Counted from the first letter of the stretch, positions 9,661 through 20,636 are shown. The stretch: DNA of 64,000 nt from Ramlibacter albus (GCF_014297445.1 NZ_JACORU010000007.1:248001-312000); one strand, 5' to 3'. Notes: a model not told the origin generated them from the sequence alone. Made by a program: numbers and translations.

Positions 9661-10826
9661 TCTTCGGTCTCTTGGAGGTCAGCGGGAGCATTGTGCACAA
9701 CTCCGCGGCCGTCCTGTTGCGCTGCCTCAGCCAGCAGGCCGCGCAGCTCGGGCAGCCCGGCGCCGGTGAGGCTGCTGACGAAGACGCGCGGCACCTGCGC
9801 GCCCTCGATCTCGAACGTGTCCACCTTGCGGCGCGGCCGCTGGCCGGCCGGCACGGCGTCCAGCTTGTTGAACACCAGCAGCTGCGCCACGCCGTCCGCG
9901 CCGATCTCGCGCAGCACGCGCTGCACCTCGTCCACCTGCTCCATCCAGTGCGGGTTGGAGGCGTCCACCACGTGCAGCAGCAGGTCGGCCTCGGCCGCCT
10001 CGTGGAGCGTGGCCTGGAAGGCGTCGATCAGGTTGTGCGGCAGGTCGCGGATGAAGCCGACCGTGTCCGACAGCGCCACCGAGCGCCCGGCCTCGGCCAG
10101 GTACAGCTCGCGGGTGGTGGTGTCCAGCGTGGCGAACAGCTGGTTGGCCGCATAGGCCCGCGCCTTGACCAGCGCGTTGAACAGCGTCGACTTGCCCGCG
10201 TTGGTGTAGCCCACCAGCGAGACGTTGTAGGTGTCGCGCCGCTCGCGCTGCCTGCGCTGCGTGTTGCGCTGGCGCTTGACCTTCTCCAGCCGCTCCTTGG
10301 TGCGCTTGATGGCGTCGCCGATCATCCGGCGGTCCAGCTCGATCTGCGTTTCGCCCGGGCCGCCGCGGGCGCCGATGCCGCCGCGCTGGCGCTCCAGGTG
10401 GGTCCACCGCCGCACGAGGCGCGTGCTCAGGTACTGCAGCCGCGCCAGCTCCACCTGCAGCTTGCCCTCGTGGCTGCGGGCGCGCTGCGCGAAGATCTCC
10501 AGGATGAGCAGCGTGCGGTCGTTGACCGGCCGCTCCATGAAGCGCTCCAGGTTGCGCTGCTGCGCGGGCGACAGCGCCTGGTCGAACAGGATCTCGCTGG
10601 CGCCCGTCTGTTCGGCGAGTGCCTTGATCTCCTCGGCCTTGCCGCTGCCGACGAACAGCGCCGCATCGGGCGCCTTGCGCTTGGCGGTGACGCGCCCGAC
10701 GGGCTCGAGGCCGGCCGTCTCGGCCAGCAGGCCGAGCTCTTCCAGCTCGCTGTCGAAGTGGGGGAGGCCCAGGTCCACCCCGACCAGGACGGTGGTCGGG
10801 GCCGGGTTGGCGGAAAATGGTGTCAA
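9657..10826 (-). CDS. hflX: GTPase HflX
   Basis: Ribosome-associated GTPase that binds the 50S subunit and splits stalled 70S ribosomes under stress. The 389 residues comprise the HflX N-terminal domain (VGVDLG onward), the glycine-rich GGIGARGGPGETQIE linker that characterises the family, a coiled-coil linker, and the G domain with G1 GYTNAGKST, G3 DTVGF and G4 NKLD. The assigned start is a TTG at 10826 with no convincing ribosome binding site; downstream GTG/TTG codons are possible. It lies 28 bp downstream of hfq. Confidence 0.95.
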   Translation of the reverse strand: MTPFSANPAPTTVLVGVDLGLPHFDSELEELGLLAETAGLEPVGRVTAKRKAPDAALFVGSGKAEEIKALAEQTGASEILFDQALSPAQQRNLERFMERPVNDRTLLILEIFAQRARSHEGKLQVELARLQYLSTRLVRRWTHLERQRGGIGARGGPGETQIELDRRMIGDAIKRTKERLEKVKRQRNTQRRQRERRDTYNVSLVGYTNAGKSTLFNALVKARAYAANQLFATLDTTTRELYLAEAGRSVALSDTVGFIRDLPHNLIDAFQATLHEAAEADLLLHVVDASNPHWMEQVDEVQRVLREIGADGVAQLLVFNKLDAVPAGQRPRRKVDTFEIEGAQVPRVFVSSLTGAGLPELRGLLAEAAQQDGRGVVHNAPADLQETEE

Positions 10827-10854
10827 ACGGGGTGCGGCGGCGCGCCGCTTCTTG

Positions 10855-11103
10855 TCAGCTGTTGCTGCTTTCGGTTCCTTCGGACGGCTGGAAGTTCACA
10901 GCGCGGCCCGGAACGATGGTGGAGATCGCGTGCTTGTAGACCATCTGCGTCACGGTGTTGCGCAGCAGCACGACGTACTGGTCGAACGACTCGATCTGGC
11001 CCTGCAGCTTGATGCCGTTGACCAGGTAGATCGACACCGGCACGTGCTCTCTGCGCAGCGTGTTGAGGAAGGGGTCTTGTAGTAGCTGCCCTTTGTTGCT
11101 CAC
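10855..11103 (-). CDS. hfq: RNA chaperone Hfq
   Basis: Sm-like hexameric RNA chaperone that pairs small RNAs with target mRNAs. The 82-residue protein carries the Sm1 motif ([20 protein letters not shown] region), the conserved [13 protein letters not shown], and the Sm2 motif around [10 protein letters not shown]. The start is a GTG at 11103 (MSNKGQLLQ), decided by a GGAGA box 5 bases upstream and by family conservation; an in-frame ATG further upstream would add 16 unconserved residues. It heads the hfq-hflX-hflK-hflC-DUF2065-rimO run. Confidence 0.97.
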   Translation of the reverse strand: MSNKGQLLQDPFLNTLRREHVPVSIYLVNGIKLQGQIESFDQYVVLLRNTVTQMVYKHAISTIVPGRAVNFQPSEGTESSNS

Positions 11104-11108
11104 GATAT

Positions 11109-11113
11109 TCTCC
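11109..11113 (-). promoter_or_regulatory. Ribosome binding site deciding the GTG start of hfq
   Basis: GGAGA on the minus strand, 5 bases before the GTG at 11103. No comparable box precedes the upstream ATG. Confidence 0.7.
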
Positions 11114-11206
11114 GTGTTCGAAAAATGTTTTTGGAAGCTGCACATTACCACAGCAGGCGGCTGAAGATGTGCCTTTCGGTTTAACAGGAACCGAATGCTT
11201 AACGAG

Positions 11207-11280
11207 CCCCCACGCTCCCCGCTTCGCGAGGTTCGCTGCCCCCCGAGGGGGCTGTAGCGCCTTGGGGCGGCCCGGCGGCG
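11207..11280. repeat. GC-rich palindromic intergenic repeat between der and hfq
   Basis: This stretch directly after the der stop contains a GCCCCC...GGGGGC hairpin (11238-11252) within a longer C/G-rich segment. Its wording (CGCTTCGCGAGGTTCGCTGC followed by a CCCCGAGGGG core) resembles the dispersed intergenic repeats common in Comamonadaceae genomes, from memory rather than from a search. It fills most of the 177-bp gap between der and hfq and may attenuate read-through into hfq. Bases 11114-11206 show no gene and must contain the hfq promoter and leader. Confidence 0.6.
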
Positions 11281-12621
11281 CTACTCTTTGTCCGCGTAGG
11301 GGTTCTTCGAGGTGCGCATCTCGATGCGCAGCGGCGTGCCCACCAGGTTGAACTCCTTGCGGAAACGGCCTTCGAGGAAGCGCTTGTACGCGTCGGTCAC
11401 GTGTTCCAGCGAATTGCCGTGGACCACGATCACGGGCGGGTTCTGCCCGCCCTGGTGCGCGTAGCGCAGCTTCGGCCGGAACATGCCCGAGCGCTTGGGC
11501 TGCTGGAACTGCACGGCCTCATGTAACAGCCGCGTGAGCACCGGCGTGGTCATCTTGGTGAAGGCCGCCTTGTACGCCTGCGCGATGGAGCCCCAGAGCG
11601 GCCCGATGCCCTGCCGCTTCTTCGCGGAGATGAGGTGCAGGTCGGCGAACTTCAGGAAGGCAAGCCGCGCCTCGATCTGCCGGCGCACCGTCTCGCGCTC
11701 GTACTCGTCCACCGCGTCCCACTTGTTGATCGCCAGCACCACCGCGCGCCCGCTTTCGAGGATGTAGCCGGCGATGTGCGCGTCCTGGTCGGTCACGCCC
11801 TGCGTGGCGTCCAGCAGCAGCAGCACGACGTTGGCCGACTCGATGGCCTGCAAAGTCTTGACCACCGAGAACTTCTCGATCGCCTCGAAAACCTTCCCCT
11901 TGCGGCGCAGCCCGGCCGTATCGATGAGCTCGAAGCGCTGGCCGTTGCGCTCGAAAGGCACCGAGATGGCGTCGCGCGTGGTGCCCGGCAGGTCGAAGGC
12001 GACGAGGCGCTCCTCGCCCAGCCAGGTGTTGATGAGCGTGGACTTGCCGACGTTGGGGCGGCCGGCCACCGCCAGCTTGATCACGCCGGTCTCGGCTTCG
12101 CTCGCGCCGTCTTCCGGCTCCTCGGGCAGGTTCAGCGGCTCCAGCGCCTTCTCGACGAGGTTGCGCACGCCCTGCCCGTGCGACGCCGACACCGGCTCCA
12201 CCTCGCCCAGCCCCAGCTCGTAGAACTCGGCCAGGTGCGCGCTGTCCTGCATGCCCTCGGCCTTGTTGGCCGCCAGCACCGTGGGTTTGCCCAGCTTGCG
12301 CAGGAAGTTGGCGATGTCGTGGTCCTGCGCGGAGACACCCGCGCGCGCATCGACGACGAAGACGACCACGTCCGCCTCGGCGACGGCCTGCCGCGTCTGC
12401 TTGGCCATCTCCATGTAGATGCCCGTCTCGGCCGTCGGCTCGAAGCCGCCGGTGTCGATGACGATGAATTCGTGCTGGCCATGCCGCGCGTTGCCGTAGT
12501 GGCGGTCACGCGTGAGGCCGGCGAAGTCCGCGACGATGGCGTCGCGGCTCTTGGTGAGGCGGTTGAAGAGCGTCGACTTGCCGACGTTGGGGCGGCCGAC
12601 AAGGGCCATGACGGGCTTCAT
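11281..12621 (-). CDS. der: Ribosome biogenesis GTPase Der (EngA)
   Basis: Essential double GTPase required for maturation of the 50S ribosomal subunit. The 446 residues hold two tandem G domains, each starting with GRPNVGKST (near residues 8 and about 185), with DTGGF and [10 protein letters not shown] as G3 motifs and NKAE/NKWD as G4 motifs, and a C-terminal KH-like domain. It lies 18 bp downstream of bamB, the usual beta-proteobacterial order. Confidence 0.97.
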   Translation of the reverse strand: MKPVMALVGRPNVGKSTLFNRLTKSRDAIVADFAGLTRDRHYGNARHGQHEFIVIDTGGFEPTAETGIYMEMAKQTRQAVAEADVVVFVVDARAGVSAQDHDIANFLRKLGKPTVLAANKAEGMQDSAHLAEFYELGLGEVEPVSASHGQGVRNLVEKALEPLNLPEEPEDGASEAETGVIKLAVAGRPNVGKSTLINTWLGEERLVAFDLPGTTRDAISVPFERNGQRFELIDTAGLRRKGKVFEAIEKFSVVKTLQAIESANVVLLLLDATQGVTDQDAHIAGYILESGRAVVLAINKWDAVDEYERETVRRQIEARLAFLKFADLHLISAKKRQGIGPLWGSIAQAYKAAFTKMTTPVLTRLLHEAVQFQQPKRSGMFRPKLRYAHQGGQNPPVIVVHGNSLEHVTDAYKRFLEGRFRKEFNLVGTPLRIEMRTSKNPYADKE

Positions 12622-12639
12622 GGCCTTGTTCCGTTGGGA

Positions 12640-13863
12640 TTACTGGGGGGCGAAGGCGAACACGCCTCCATTTTGCGTGACGACCACGAGGTTGTTGCCC
12701 ACCACCACCGGCGCCGCCGCGATCGCGGAGCCGTCCGTGGAAAGCCGGTTGAGCAGCGAACCGTTCTCGCGTGAGAGCAGGTGCACGAAACCGTAGCTGT
12801 CGCCCACCACGACCGAACGGCCGAGCACCAGCGGCGCGGTCAGGCCGCGATGCGCCAGCGAGTCGACCATCCACGCGCGCTGGCCCGTGTCGCGCCGCCA
12901 GGCCATCACCTTGCCGTCGCTCTCGGCGCCGAACACGTTGGCGGCATCGCCGTGCACGCCCTCAGCGCCGGCCGCCTTCTGCGTCCACAGCAGCTGGCCG
13001 CGCGCGGCGTTCACGCAGCCCACCGCGGCCTGGAAGGCTCGGGCGCAGACCACGTCGCCCTCGCGGCTCACACGGCCCACGAGGTCCACCAGGCGCTCGA
13101 CGTCGTTGATGCCGCGCGGCGTGGCCAGCGGCACTTCCCAGCGGATGCTTCCATTGATCGGGTTCAGGCCGACGAGGCGGCCGCCCTGCCCCACGACGAG
13201 CTGGTCGCCCACCGCGAGGATCACACCCGCTTGCCGCAGCACGAGCGGCTCGCCCTGGCGCTGCTGCACCCACAGGCGCGTGCCCTTCTGGCCGTCGAGC
13301 GCGGTGACGGAGCGGTCGCCCGCCAGCACGAACACGCGGCCGCCGGCCACGAAGGGCGCGGTGTAGCCCTGCGCGGGCAGCTTGTAGCGCCAGATCTCCT
13401 TGCCGTTTTCCAGCGCGACCACGTCGTTGGTGCGCGTCACCACGGCCGTGACCTTGCCGTCGCTGCCGACGCCCGCCGCGATCCGCGCGCCGGCGCTGCC
13501 GCGCCACATTTCCTGTCCCGTGGTGGCGTCGATGGCGGTCACGGTGCCGTCATCGGACGCCAGCGTGAGCGTGTTGCCGCTGACGTGCGCGGCGAGCGGG
13601 TAGCCCACGTTGCCGATCCTGGCGGTCCACGATGCGCGCACGCCCAGCAGGTTGGGGTTGGGCTGCAGGTCGGCCGGCTTGGGCTTGTCGCTCGGCCCAC
13701 CGAGGAAAGAGGGCAGCGACAGCTGCGGCATGTACGAGCACCCGGACAGCACCAAGGCCAGCGTCATTCCCGCGAAGGCGGGAATCCAAGGCTTCCGGGC
13801 GCTTTGGATTCCCGCCTTCGCGGGAATGACGGCCTCGGGGGTGTGCATGTTCTTCTGGTTCAT
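12640..13863 (-). CDS. bamB: Outer membrane assembly lipoprotein BamB, with repeat-derived signal peptide
   Basis: Outer-membrane lipoprotein and beta-propeller scaffold of the BAM complex that inserts beta-barrel proteins. The 407 residues contain PQQ-type propeller repeats (e.g. TAIDATTGQEMWR, TALDGQKGTRLW, GLNPINGSIRWEV). The start was placed at MNQKNM (13863) because it overlaps the stop of the upstream gene (ATGA). Lipobox LSGC puts the acylated Cys at 42. Residues 12-34, lying between the start and the lipobox, are encoded by a perfect palindromic repeat (13763-13830), so part of the signal peptide comes from a repeat element. An alternative start inside the repeat (MTLALVLSGC) would give a leader with no basic residue. 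Confidence 0.93.
   Translation of the reverse strand: MNQKNMHTPEAVIPAKAGIQSARKPWIPAFAGMTLALVLSGCSYMPQLSLPSFLGGPSDKPKPADLQPNPNLLGVRASWTARIGNVGYPLAAHVSGNTLTLASDDGTVTAIDATTGQEMWRGSAGARIAAGVGSDGKVTAVVTRTNDVVALENGKEIWRYKLPAQGYTAPFVAGGRVFVLAGDRSVTALDGQKGTRLWVQQRQGEPLVLRQAGVILAVGDQLVVGQGGRLVGLNPINGSIRWEVPLATPRGINDVERLVDLVGRVSREGDVVCARAFQAAVGCVNAARGQLLWTQKAAGAEGVHGDAANVFGAESDGKVMAWRRDTGQRAWMVDSLAHRGLTAPLVLGRSVVVGDSYGFVHLLSRENGSLLNRLSTDGSAIAAAPVVVGNNLVVVTQNGGVFAFAPQ
13763..13830. repeat. Palindromic repeat with perfect 27-bp arms inside bamB
   Basis: Arms 13763-13789 and 13804-13830 are exact reverse complements with a 14-base loop. The core GTCATTCCCGCGAAGGCGGG is a type seen dispersed in many proteobacterial genomes. 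Translated in the bamB frame it gives VIPAKAGIQ...WIPAFAGMT, the usual protein signature of this repeat when it lies in a reading frame. Here it is in frame with no stop and sits in the signal peptide region. Confidence 0.9.
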
Positions 13864-14558
13864 GGTTTCGCGGCTTGCGATGCGGCGGCTGCCGGTGCGG
13901 CGGGCGCCTTCAGCGTGTTCGTGTCGATGCCCAGCGCGCCCAGCTTGATCTCGACGAGGCGGCGGTAGTCCACGCGGTCTTCGAGGCCCTGCCATGCCTT
14001 GGTGTATTCGGCCTTGGCCTCGGCCACCTTGTTCTGCAGGTTGTAGACGTCGCCGCGGCGGTCGGCGGCCAGCGCCTCGAACTCCTTGGGCATCGGCTGC
14101 GCGAGCTGCTTGAGCGCGTCGTCGTACTGCTTGGCGTCGATCATCAGGCCTGCGAGCCGCAGGCGCGCGATGGCCTGGTAGCCCTCGTCGGTGCCGCTGT
14201 CCGCGACCCAGGCGAGCGCCGAACGTGCGGCATCGGGCTTGCCGCGCTCGGCCAGCAGCTTGGCGGCCAGCAGGCCGGCCTGCTGCGCGTAGGTGGTGCG
14301 GCCGTACTTCTCGCGCACGTCGTTGAACGCGCGCTCCACGCGGGCCGCGTCGCCGCTTTCGGCGGCGCGCTCCACTTCGTCATAGAGCACGGAGGCCTGG
14401 TTGGCCTGCGTGCGCTGCCAGTAATGCCAGCCGTTGAATGCGGCGATGGCGCCGAAACCGATGATCAGCAGCCACGTGATGAGGTTGCCGTACTGGTTCC
14501 AGAAGTGCTTGAGTTCGTCAAGCTGCTCCTGTTCTTCGAGGTCGAGGTGTCGCGCCAT
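13860..14558 (-). CDS. yfgM: YfgM-family tetratricopeptide membrane protein
   Basis: Inner-membrane protein with a short cytoplasmic N terminus (MARHLDLEEQEQLDELKHFW), one membrane segment at about residues 25-46 and a periplasmic TPR-like domain. In E. coli, YfgM is an ancillary SecYEG partner that links to periplasmic chaperones. The 232 residues and the hisS-yfgM-bamB-der order match. The tail is Ala/Pro-rich. Its stop overlaps the bamB start by 4 bp; it begins 11 bp after hisS. Confidence 0.88.
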   Translation of the reverse strand: MARHLDLEEQEQLDELKHFWNQYGNLITWLLIIGFGAIAAFNGWHYWQRTQANQASVLYDEVERAAESGDAARVERAFNDVREKYGRTTYAQQAGLLAAKLLAERGKPDAARSALAWVADSGTDEGYQAIARLRLAGLMIDAKQYDDALKQLAQPMPKEFEALAADRRGDVYNLQNKVAEAKAEYTKAWQGLEDRVDYRRLVEIKLGALGIDTNTLKAPAAPAAAASQAAKP

Positions 14559-14569
14559 GTGTCTTCAGG

Positions 14570-15874
14570 TCAAGCGTGGGATTGTAGGGCCGCCGTTACA
14601 GCGGCCGGCGTGGCGCTTGCCAGCGGCATCGGGGTGGCTTGCGCGTCCCGGTCGCGCAGCGGCTTGACCGTCACTTGCGCGGCGTCGAACACGAGCGCGT
14701 GTTTCGCGCCGCTCGCGTCGGCCTTCTTCATCTGGCTTTTGGCCGAGGTGGAGCCCGAGTGCAGGACGACCGTGACGCCGCTTGCCCGCAGTTCCTCGAT
14801 GAGCGGCATGGCCGTGGCGAGCGATCCCTCTTCGGACACGATCGCGTAGACATCGGGCGAGGCGTCCGGCTGCGTCACCTGCAGTTCCTGCACCAGCAGC
14901 AGCAGGCGCTCGATGCCCAGGCCGAAGCCGATGGCGGGTGCGCTCTTGCCGCCGATCTGCTCGATGAGGTCGTCGTAACGGCCGCCCCCGCAGATCGTGC
15001 CCTGCGAGCCGAGGTGGTCCGTCACCCACTCGAACACGGTGAGGTTGTAGTAATCGAGGCCGCGCACGAGCCGCGGGTTGATGCGGTAAGGCTGCCCCGC
15101 CGCGTCGAGCAGCGCGCGCAGGCCGTCGAAATGCGCGCGCGACGCCTCGCCGAGGAAGTCCATCAGCCTGGGCGCCGCCTCGATCATCGGCTGCATCGCC
15201 GGGTTCTTGCTGTCGAGGATGCGCAGCGGGTTGGTGTGCAGGCGCCGGCGCGCGTCCTCGTCCAGCACGCCCGCATTCGCCTCGAAGTGCTTGACCAGCG
15301 CCTCGCGATGCGCACGCCGCTCCTCGGGCTGACCGAGCGTGTTGAGCTCGAGACGGTAGTGCTCGCCTTCCTTCAGCCCCATCTCGCGCCAGAGCGCGCG
15401 GCCCATGAGGATCAGTTCCGCGTCGATGTCCGGACCCGGGTAGCCCAGCGCCTCGACGTCGAGCTGGTGGAACTGGCGGTAGCGCCCTTTCTGCGGCCGC
15501 TCGTGGCGGAACACCGCGCCCTGCGCCCAGACGCGCAGCGGGCCGTTGTACAGCGCGTTGTGTTCGACGACGGCGCGCACGATACCTGCCGTGATCTCGG
15601 GCCGCAGCGTGAGCTTGTCGCCGTTCATGGTGTCGGTGAAGGAATACATCTCCTTCTCGACGATGTCGGTCGCCTCGCCGATGCCGCGCACGAAGAGCTG
15701 CGTGGGCTCCACCACCGGCGTGATGATGTACTGGTAACCGTAGCGCGCCATCACGCGCTTCACCACGTCGTCGAACCACTCCCAGGTGGCCGCGCGCGGC
15801 AGGATCTCCTTGCGCGGCACGGACGCCGGCAGGATGTCGTTCATGCCTTTGACGGCACTCAGTTTCTCGGCCAT
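14570..15874 (-). CDS. hisS: Histidyl-tRNA synthetase
   Basis: Class II aminoacyl-tRNA synthetase of 434 residues that charges tRNA-His. Visible are the N-terminal VKGMNDILP, motif 2 with [16 protein letters not shown], the histidine-specific [12 protein letters not shown] and CGGGRYDDL, and motif 3 [12 protein letters not shown]. The C-terminal anticodon-binding domain follows. The start at [10 protein letters not shown] (15874) fits family length and leaves an 11-bp gap after ispG; the frame is open further upstream but that part is the shadow of ispG. Confidence 0.97.
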   Translation of the reverse strand: MAEKLSAVKGMNDILPASVPRKEILPRAATWEWFDDVVKRVMARYGYQYIITPVVEPTQLFVRGIGEATDIVEKEMYSFTDTMNGDKLTLRPEITAGIVRAVVEHNALYNGPLRVWAQGAVFRHERPQKGRYRQFHQLDVEALGYPGPDIDAELILMGRALWREMGLKEGEHYRLELNTLGQPEERRAHREALVKHFEANAGVLDEDARRRLHTNPLRILDSKNPAMQPMIEAAPRLMDFLGEASRAHFDGLRALLDAAGQPYRINPRLVRGLDYYNLTVFEWVTDHLGSQGTICGGGRYDDLIEQIGGKSAPAIGFGLGIERLLLLVQELQVTQPDASPDVYAIVSEEGSLATAMPLIEELRASGVTVVLHSGSTSAKSQMKKADASGAKHALVFDAAQVTVKPLRDRDAQATPMPLASATPAAVTAALQSHA

Positions 15875-15885
15875 TTTCGAAGCTG

Positions 15886-17160
<1,275 letters not shown>

Positions 17161-17166
17161 TGGGGG

Positions 17167-18177
17167 TTACCTAACTTCGAAGCGCGCGACGTTGCCCTGC
17201 AGGTGGGGCGCCACGTCGAACGGCTGGCCGCGCACTTCCACGGTGGTGGTCTTCGCGTTGCCGACCGTCACGGACAGCGGCAGCGCACCGGAGGCGCCCG
17301 CCGATTCTCCCGCGGTCATCAATTTCTGGAAGACGGTGGTGCCTTTGGCGTCCGTCACTTTCACCCAGGACTCGCCGGTGGCGCGGAAGACGACGACGCC
17401 GGACACCGGGCCGGTCGCCGCGCTGGCCGCCGGGGCCGCCGACGCCGCGGCAACCGCCGCGGAGGCCGCCATGCGCGGCGTTGAAGACGAAGCCATCGGC
17501 AGCGCGGGCGCCACAGGGGCTGCAGGTGCGGGCACCACGGACAGGTTGGTCGAAGGTGCGAGCACAGGCGCCGGAGGCGGCGTTGCGCCGGCCGGGCCGG
17601 CGCCGGACGCCGCCACCCCGGGCATGGCCGCAGGCGCTGCGGCGACGTTGGCCGCGGGCGGCGGTTCGGCAGGTGCAGGCGCCGCCGGTGCGGGCGCGGG
17701 CGCGCTCGCGGGCTTCGCTGTCGTGACCACCGGCTCCTCGTTGCGCGACGGCAGGAAGATCAGCACGACGGCCCCGAGCAGCAGCGCGATCACGGTCAGC
17801 ACCACCGGCCGCGACACCTGCTCCGGCCAGGCCTGCTGCGGCCCATCGCCGGGTGCACGGAACGGCGCGTTGATGCCATCGTCGCGGTGCATCAGCCGGG
17901 GCGTCGCGACTTGCGGCAAGCGCTCCAGCACGGGCTGCGCGTCGATCTTGAGCGTGCGGCACACGCTCGACGCCAATGCACGCACGAAAACCGCATCCGG
18001 CAACAGGTCGTAACGGTCTTCTTCCAGCGCTTCGAGCTTGCGCACCGGCACCTTCAGCGCGACCGCGAGCGTGGCCACGTGCAGGCCGGCGGCCTCGCGC
18101 GCCTGCCGCATCAGCTGGCCGGCGGTGGGACCCGGGGGCGCGGCCGCTTCGGCCGGCTGGGGCGCCGCCTCACTCAT
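17167..18177 (-). CDS. rodZ: RodZ-like helix-turn-helix membrane protein
   Basis: Cytoskeleton-associated protein. A cytoplasmic Cro/CI-type HTH (about residues 20-85, LMRQAREAAGLHVATLA...) is followed by one membrane segment (124-143), a long Ala/Pro-rich periplasmic linker and a C-terminal DUF4115 beta domain (about 260-336). RodZ links MreB to the envelope and supports rod shape. The architecture, 336-residue length and context (between pilW and ispG) all agree. The linker is unusually rich in Ala and Pro. It overlaps pilW by 8 bp. Confidence 0.85.
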   Translation of the reverse strand: MSEAAPQPAEAAAPPGPTAGQLMRQAREAAGLHVATLAVALKVPVRKLEALEEDRYDLLPDAVFVRALASSVCRTLKIDAQPVLERLPQVATPRLMHRDDGINAPFRAPGDGPQQAWPEQVSRPVVLTVIALLLGAVVLIFLPSRNEEPVVTTAKPASAPAPAPAAPAPAEPPPAANVAAAPAAMPGVAASGAGPAGATPPPAPVLAPSTNLSVVPAPAAPVAPALPMASSSTPRMAASAAVAAASAAPAASAATGPVSGVVVFRATGESWVKVTDAKGTTVFQKLMTAGESAGASGALPLSVTVGNAKTTTVEVRGQPFDVAPHLQGNVARFEVR

Positions 18178-19003
18178 CGAACGCCCCCCTGTCGAAGGCC
18201 GCCTTTTCCTTCGATTGCGGGAACCGGCGGCGCAGCTGGTCGGCCAGCTGCTGCATCGCCACGCGGTCGTTCAGGCGCCGCTCGACGCGGATGCCGAGCC
18301 ACAGCGACTCGGAATTGGCGAGGTCGCTGTTGTTCAGGCGGCGGATGTAGAAGCGCGCGCGCTCGTAGTCGCCGCGCGTGTAGAGAAGGCGAGCGAGGTT
18401 GTAGCCCGTGACGGGGTTGCCCGCGTCGAGCTCGTACGAACGCGCGAGCGTCTTCTCCGCTTCGGCATTGCGGCCCGCGCGCGCCTGGCACACGCCCATC
18501 GACATCAGCGTCTTGGCGCGCTCGCCGTACAGCGGGCTCGCCATGGCCTGCTCGAAGGAGCGGAACGACTCGTCGTAGCGGCCCTGGTTGCACTGCAGCC
18601 AGCCGAGGTTGTGGTACGCGTTGGCGTCGCGCGGGTTGAGCGCGAGCGCGCGGCGGAAGTTCTCCTCGGACGCGCGGTTGTCGCCGGCGCGCATGAAGAT
18701 CAGGCCGCGCAGCACGAACGCGTCCGAGTAGTTCGGGTCGATCGCGAGCACCTGCTTGAGCTCGTCGAGCGCGATCTCGGTCTTGCCTTCCTCGAAGTAG
18801 CCCACGGCCAGCTCGAGGCGGATGCGCGCGCGCCGGCGCTGCTCGGTCTCGTCCGAAGGCGTGACGATGTTGTCGACGGAGGAGGAGCCCTGGTTGCCCT
18901 GCTGGGACGCGCAGCCCCCGAGCGCAAGGAGCGCCATCCCCAGCAGGCCGGCCCAGGCCCACCCCGCACGTATGTGTAGCGCCGCCGCACTTGCCCTCGT
19001 CAT
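18170..19003 (-). CDS. pilW: Type IV pilus biogenesis TPR lipoprotein PilW/PilF
   Basis: Outer-membrane lipoprotein (pilotin) that helps the PilQ secretin assemble in type IV pilus systems. The 277 residues begin with a lipoprotein signal peptide ending in LGGC (Cys31), followed by about six tetratricopeptide repeats (e.g. ANAYHNLGWLQCNQGRYDES). The rlmN-pilW-rodZ order is typical. No secretin or pilus motor genes are in this window, but an orphan pilin lies at 42.2 kb. Confidence 0.88.
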   Translation of the reverse strand: MTRASAAALHIRAGWAWAGLLGMALLALGGCASQQGNQGSSSVDNIVTPSDETEQRRRARIRLELAVGYFEEGKTEIALDELKQVLAIDPNYSDAFVLRGLIFMRAGDNRASEENFRRALALNPRDANAYHNLGWLQCNQGRYDESFRSFEQAMASPLYGERAKTLMSMGVCQARAGRNAEAEKTLARSYELDAGNPVTGYNLARLLYTRGDYERARFYIRRLNNSDLANSESLWLGIRVERRLNDRVAMQQLADQLRRRFPQSKEKAAFDRGAFDE

Positions 19004-19017
19004 GATCTCGTCGTCTC

Positions 19018-20145
19018 CTACTGCGCGGAGCCGGACCTCACGGGCTGCAGCACGATGGTGCGCTGCTGGGCGATGCGCTCGCCCACCCGGGTGCGGTCCT
19101 TGACATCGCCGGCCAGCTGCCCGCAGGCCGCGTCGATGTCGTCTCCTCTGGTCTTGCGCACGGTCGTGACGATACCAGCATCGCTCAGCACTTTCGCGAA
19201 AGCGGCGATGCGGTGTTGCGGCGAACGCTTCAGGCCGGAGGCGGGGAAGGGGTTGAACGGGATCAGGTTGAACTTGCAGGAGACGTCCCAGTGCCGCACC
19301 AGGCGCACCAGCTCCTGCGCGTGCTCGGGCGAGTCGTTGACTTCGTCGAGCATGCAGTATTCGAAGGTGATGAAGTCGCGCGGGGCCACCTGCAGGTAGC
19401 GCCTGGCGGTTTCCATCAGGTCGGCGAGATTGTGCTTGCGATTGAGCGGCACCAGCTTGTCGCGCAGTTCGTCGTTGGGCGCGTGCAGCGAGATGGCGAG
19501 CGCCACGGGGCAGTCCTCGCCCAGCCGGTCCATGATGCGCGTCATGCCCGACGTGGACACGGTGACGCGACGGCGCGACAGGCCGTAGCCATGGTCGTCC
19601 AGCATGGTCCTGAGCGCCGGCACGAGCGCCGAGTAGTTCTGCAGCGGCTCGCCCATGCCCATCATCACCACGTTGGAGATGACGCGTTCATCGGTCTTGA
19701 GGTGCTTGCGCAGGAAGTGCTCGGCAAACCACAGCTGCGCGACGATCTCGCCGGTGGTGAGGTTGCGGCTGAAGCCCTGGTGGCCGGTGGAGCAGAAGCG
19801 GCAGCCGACGGCGCAGCCCGCTTGCGACGACACGCACAGCGTGCCGCGGTCGTCCTCGGGGATGAACACGGCTTCGACGGCGTTGCCGTCGCCCACGTCG
19901 AACAGCCACTTGATCGTGCCGTCCGAAGACTCGTGCTGGGAAATGATGGACAGGCCCTCGATGCGGGCGCGGCCCTTGAGCTTCTCGCGCAGGCTCCTGG
20001 CGAGATCGGTCATCTCGTCGAAGCCCTTCGCGCCCCGCTGGTGGATCCAGCGGAACAGCTGGGTGGCGCGGAAGCGCTTCTCACCCAGCGATTCGCAATA
20101 CGCGGCCAGACCCTCGAGGTCGTAATCGAGCAGGTTGGCCGTCAT
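19018..20145 (-). CDS. rlmN: Dual-specificity 23S rRNA/tRNA adenine-C2 methyltransferase RlmN
   Basis: Radical-SAM enzyme that methylates A2503 of 23S rRNA and A37 of some tRNAs. The 375-residue protein has the N-terminal accessory domain, the cluster motif with Cys111, Cys115 and Cys118 (CAVGCRFC), the MGMGEPL motif and the C-terminal catalytic Cys in DIDAACGQL. It begins 7 bp after ndk and ends 14 bp before pilW. Confidence 0.97.
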   Translation of the reverse strand: MTANLLDYDLEGLAAYCESLGEKRFRATQLFRWIHQRGAKGFDEMTDLARSLREKLKGRARIEGLSIISQHESSDGTIKWLFDVGDGNAVEAVFIPEDDRGTLCVSSQAGCAVGCRFCSTGHQGFSRNLTTGEIVAQLWFAEHFLRKHLKTDERVISNVVMMGMGEPLQNYSALVPALRTMLDDHGYGLSRRRVTVSTSGMTRIMDRLGEDCPVALAISLHAPNDELRDKLVPLNRKHNLADLMETARRYLQVAPRDFITFEYCMLDEVNDSPEHAQELVRLVRHWDVSCKFNLIPFNPFPASGLKRSPQHRIAAFAKVLSDAGIVTTVRKTRGDDIDAACGQLAGDVKDRTRVGERIAQQRTIVLQPVRSGSAQ

Positions 20146-20152
20146 CGCATGT

Positions 20153-20578
20153 TTATCGGGAATAGACGTGCATGCCGGGGAAGAAGAAGCTCACTTCCAC
20201 CTTGGCGGTTTCGGGCGCGTCGGAGCCGTGCACGGCGTTCGCGTCGATGCTGTCCGCGAAGTCGGCGCGGATGGTGCCGGGGGCGGCCTTCTTCGGGTCC
20301 GTGGCGCCCATCAGGTCGCGGTTCTTCAGGATGGCGTTCTCGCCTTCGAGCACCTGGATCATCACCGGGCCGGAGATCATGAACTCCACGAGGTCCTTGA
20401 AGAAGGGGCGCTCCTTGTGCACTGCGTAGAACTGCTCGGCTTCGCCGCGCGAGAGGTGCGCCATGCGGGCGGCGACGATCTTCAGGCCCGCGCCTTCGAA
20501 ACGCGCGTAGATCTGGCCGATGACGTTCTTGGCGACGGCGTCGGGCTTGATGATGGAGAGGGTGCGTTCGATGGCCAT
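20153..20578 (-). CDS. ndk: Nucleoside diphosphate kinase
   Basis: Transfers the gamma phosphate from ATP to other nucleoside diphosphates through a phosphohistidine. The 141 residues contain the full family signature NAVHGSDA with the catalytic His117, and KPDAVAKN near the start. Located immediately upstream of rlmN, the usual betaproteobacterial order. Confidence 0.98.
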   Translation of the reverse strand: MAIERTLSIIKPDAVAKNVIGQIYARFEGAGLKIVAARMAHLSRGEAEQFYAVHKERPFFKDLVEFMISGPVMIQVLEGENAILKNRDLMGATDPKKAAPGTIRADFADSIDANAVHGSDAPETAKVEVSFFFPGMHVYSR

Positions 20579-20636
20579 GGTCGTTATGTCCTGAGCTGGT
20601 TTTAGGGTTTCGCCGGAGGCAAAAAGTTCGGCAAAG

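Noticed and set aside
13864-13995. Longer bamB start at 13995
   Set aside because: It would add 44 Arg/Gly-rich residues read out of the upstream yfgM gene and bury the lipobox at residue 86. The ATGA overlap at 13860-13863 is a far better start.
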